7,366 bases of DNA from a bacterium (GTDB lineage: Bacteria > Vulcanimicrobiota > Xenobia > RGZZ01), in contig JAJXVI010000108.1 of assembly GCA_021782195.1 (NCBI GenBank), forward strand, positions 1-7,366, in the 5' to 3' direction. Of this stretch, positions 5,119 to 7,366 are shown one piece after another; the stretch's first letter is position 1; each line of letters begins with the position of its first letter. The position numbers and the translations under genes are program-made. A model generated the notes under the pieces. That model saw only the letters and a list, made by a program, of their open reading frames with translations. It was not told where the DNA came from and did no database searches.

Positions 5119-7366
5119 AGTACGTTGCGTGGGTCATTGCGCTGGCATTCCTGACGTTCGCGCTGTTGCAACCGGCAGCCGCTGTACTCACGGACAGCTG
5201 GTGGTATGCAAACGTCGGGTACAGTGGCGTCTTCTACACCACCCTCTGGGCCCGTCTCCTGACAGGCGCCGCGGAAGCCGCGATCGTACTCGCCATCACG
5301 GGAGTCAATCTCCTCATCGCGTGGCGTTACCGCCCGTTCGATGGGCACTGGGTCGCGCCAAACGTGTTCGAACTGAACCGCAGCAACCAGTTCGCGGCGC
5401 CGGGAAAACGACTGGCGGTCGTGTTCTGCGCAGTGTTGACCCTCATGGCCGGCATGGATGGTGCCGCAAACTGGCAGACATGGCTCTTCTTCCGGTCAGG
5501 CGGTTCCTTCGGGCGAACCGACCCGGTCTTTGGCCTCGACTACGGCTTCTACGTGTTCCGTCTTCCGTTCTTCACGCACGTGACCGGCGTGATACTCACG
5601 TCGCTCGTGCTGTCCATGTTCCTGGTCGTGGGAATGAGCCTGGCGCTCCGGTCTGTCAGCATACAACACAACCACGTCACGACCGCTCCCGCGGTGCGGC
5701 GCCACGCCTTCACACTGGCAGGAATCACGCTCGCGGTGTACGCCGTGTCCATCCACCTGTCGACCTACGCGCTCGTTCTCCACAACGGCCATTTGCTGTT
5801 CGGAGCCTCGTACACCGATCTGCACGCCACCCTTCCGTTGCTGCACCTGATGACGGTTCTGTGCGCGCTGAGCGCCCTGGCCTTCGTCATCAACGGCCTG
5901 GCCCGAGGATGGAAGGCCTCTGCGGTGACATTCGGGGTACTGGTCGCCACCGGAACGCTGGGAATGGGGATCTATCCGGCGCTGGTACAACGGCTGATGG
6001 TCGCGCCCAATGAATTCGATCGTGAAAAGCCGTACATCAAGGCCAACATCGAGGCCACCCGGTTTGCCTACGGCATCAATCACGTGCAAGAACGCGACTT
6101 CGCCGCTGACAACGACCTCAAGTGGTCGACAATCGTGAAGAATCGTCAGATTGTGGACAACGTCCGCCTGTGGGACCGTGAGCCGCTGCTGTTCACCTAT
6201 CGCCAGATGCAGGAGATTCGGACCTACTACGATTTCTACGACGCCGACAACGACCGTTACTACATTGACGGGCGGCTCCAGCAGATCTCACTCTCGCCAC
6301 GGGAACTGGGCTATCAGCACCTGCCGAGTCGCAACTGGATCAACGAGCACCTCTCCTACACCCACGGCTTCGGCCTGTGCGCCGGACCGGTTGCACGCGT
6401 GAGCTCCAACGGCCTGCCGGAGTTCTACGTAAAGAATCTGCCGCCCGAGTCGAGCGTGCCCCAGCTTGCGGTCACGCAACCTCGGATCTACTACGGTGAG
6501 GAGTCGAACAGCTATGTTCTGGTGCGCACCCGCTCCAGGGAATTCGACTATCCAAATGGAGACGAGAATGTCTACACGAGCTATTCGGGGAAAGCGGTCG
6601 CGGTTGGAACGCTTCTGACGCGACTCGCGTTTGCGCTGCGCTTCGGCGAACCAAAGATCCTGCTTTCCACCGACATTCTTCCGAGCAGCGGCATCCTCTA
6701 TCACCGCCAGGTTCTCAAGCGCGCCCAGCTTGTCACGCCCCTCATCCACTACGAACCCGACCCCTACATGGTGGTCTCCAACGGGCGCCTTTACTGGATG
6801 CTGGACGGGTACACGACGACAGACGCCATCCCCTACTCACAGCCCACCTCGACGTCGGAGGACGGCGCGTCATTGAACTACATGCGCAACTCCGTAAAGA
6901 CGGTGGTCGACGCCTATACAGGCGCTGTCACAGCCTACGTCAGCGATCCTCGAGACCCTGTCGTACGCGCCTGCGCAGGCATCTACCCCGGTGTGTTCCA
7001 TCCACTGAATGAGATGCCCCCCGGTCTGCGGGCACACTTCCGCTATCCACAGGCCATGTTTGCGATTCAGTCAGACATCCTGAGCATCTATCACATGGAG
7101 GACCCCCAGGTCTTCTACAATCGCGAGGACGTCTGGAAGGTGCCGAATGGCGACGGCGGCAACGAGTTCCACCCCTACTATACGGTGTGCCGCTTCCCGA
7201 ACGCAAAACCGGGGACTCGTGAGGAGTTCGTCCTGATGACCCTCTTCACGCCAAGCAAGCGCCAGAACATGATTGCGTGGATGGCAGCGCGATGCGACGG
7301 TTCGCACTACGGGCAACTCGTCCTCTACAAGCTGCCCAAGCAGATGGTGCTTATCGCCGTGAGCAT
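5115..7366 (+). CDS. UPF0182 (COG1615) family membrane protein, 3' truncated by the window
   Basis: The frame runs without a stop from the ATG at 5115 to the window edge (750 complete codons); family members are usually about 900-1000 residues, so the C-terminus lies outside. Seven hydrophobic segments are visible at about residues 3-24, 46-70, 99-115, 154-178, 197-222, 238-260 and 267-291, followed by a large soluble domain expected to lie outside the cytoplasmic membrane. Family signatures appear in order: DPVFGLDYGFYVFRLPF (136-152), REKPYIKANIEATR (303-316), NVRLWD (349-354), HLSYTHGFG (412-420), YYGEE (459-463), EFDYPNG (476-482), DGYTTTDAIPYS (564-575), NYMRNSVKTVVDAY (588-601), HFRYP (641-645) and FTPSKRQNMIAWMAAR (711-726). 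The molecular function of UPF0182 is unknown. It overlaps the EEP gene by four bases (ATGA), suggesting a joint role. A 294-residue frame at 5129-6013 on the same strand is an overlap shadow. Confidence 0.93.
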   Translation, partial: MKYVAWVIALAFLTFALLQPAAAVLTDSWWYANVGYSGVFYTTLWARLLTGAAEAAIVLAITGVNLLIAWRYRPFDGHWVAPNVFELNRSNQFAAPGKRLAVVFCAVLTLMAGMDGAANWQTWLFFRSGGSFGRTDPVFGLDYGFYVFRLPFFTHVTGVILTSLVLSMFLVVGMSLALRSVSIQHNHVTTAPAVRRHAFTLAGITLAVYAVSIHLSTYALVLHNGHLLFGASYTDLHATLPLLHLMTVLCALSALAFVINGLARGWKASAVTFGVLVATGTLGMGIYPALVQRLMVAPNEFDREKPYIKANIEATRFAYGINHVQERDFAADNDLKWSTIVKNRQIVDNVRLWDREPLLFTYRQMQEIRTYYDFYDADNDRYYIDGRLQQISLSPRELGYQHLPSRNWINEHLSYTHGFGLCAGPVARVSSNGLPEFYVKNLPPESSVPQLAVTQPRIYYGEESNSYVLVRTRSREFDYPNGDENVYTSYSGKAVAVGTLLTRLAFALRFGEPKILLSTDILPSSGILYHRQVLKRAQLVTPLIHYEPDPYMVVSNGRLYWMLDGYTTTDAIPYSQPTSTSEDGASLNYMRNSVKTVVDAYTGAVTAYVSDPRDPVVRACAGIYPGVFHPLNEMPPGLRAHFRYPQAMFAIQSDILSIYHMEDPQVFYNREDVWKVPNGDGGNEFHPYYTVCRFPNAKPGTREEFVLMTLFTPSKRQNMIAWMAARCDGSHYGQLVLYKLPKQMVLIAVS

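Noticed and set aside
5129..6013. 294-residue + strand frame
   Set aside because: It lies within the UPF0182 gene in another phase; the UPF0182 frame carries all the family signatures, while this one is Arg/His-rich with none.
5496..6089. 197-residue minus-strand frame antisense to the UPF0182 gene
   Set aside because: Charged, Gln/Arg/His-rich translation without domains, directly opposite a conserved coding frame; an antisense shadow.
1..7366. CRISPR array, tandem repeats, IS ends, phage or toxin-antitoxin genes
   Set aside because: Looked for on both strands; no regularly spaced repeats, transposase or integrase motifs, or small paired genes were found.

Overview
The window is high-GC bacterial DNA with dense coding and mostly G/C third codon positions. 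MurB and an acyltransferase fused to a lysophospholipid-transporter-like MFS domain suggest a Gram-negative-type, peptidoglycan-making bacterium. MurB looks like the E. coli-like type I form, and the thioredoxin-like piece at the left edge resembles secreted thioredoxin-fold proteins that I associate with Verrucomicrobiota. That lineage guess rests on remembered family resemblance only and is weak.

Layout from left to right: (1) bases 3-401 hold an open frame that enters from outside the window and reads as three unrelated protein pieces joined in frame: a ribosomal-protein-S1-type segment, an HlyD/RND-adaptor-type segment and the C-terminal half of a thioredoxin-fold protein. (2) A 234-base gap carries a perfect 11-bp inverted repeat and a compact GC hairpin. 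(3) 636-2531 (+) encodes a 631-residue MFS transporter fused to a PlsC-type acyltransferase. (4) 2599-3696 (-) is murB, convergent with the previous gene. (5) A 453-base divergent gap (3697-4149) has no gene I can support. (6) 4150-5118 (+) encodes an endonuclease/exonuclease/phosphatase (EEP) superfamily enzyme. (7) 5115 to the right edge (+) encodes a UPF0182 (COG1615) seven-helix membrane protein, cut off after 750 residues.

The last two genes overlap by four bases (ATGA) and very probably form a translationally coupled operon. The MFS-acyltransferase and MurB both concern the cell envelope (phospholipid remodelling and peptidoglycan precursor synthesis), but they are transcribed towards each other and need not be co-regulated. 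I see no CRISPR array, tRNA, rRNA, transposase, integrase or prophage gene. The two points most worth pursuing are the three-part mosaic frame at the left edge, which may be real or an assembly error, and the coupling of an EEP hydrolase to UPF0182, a membrane family of unknown function.
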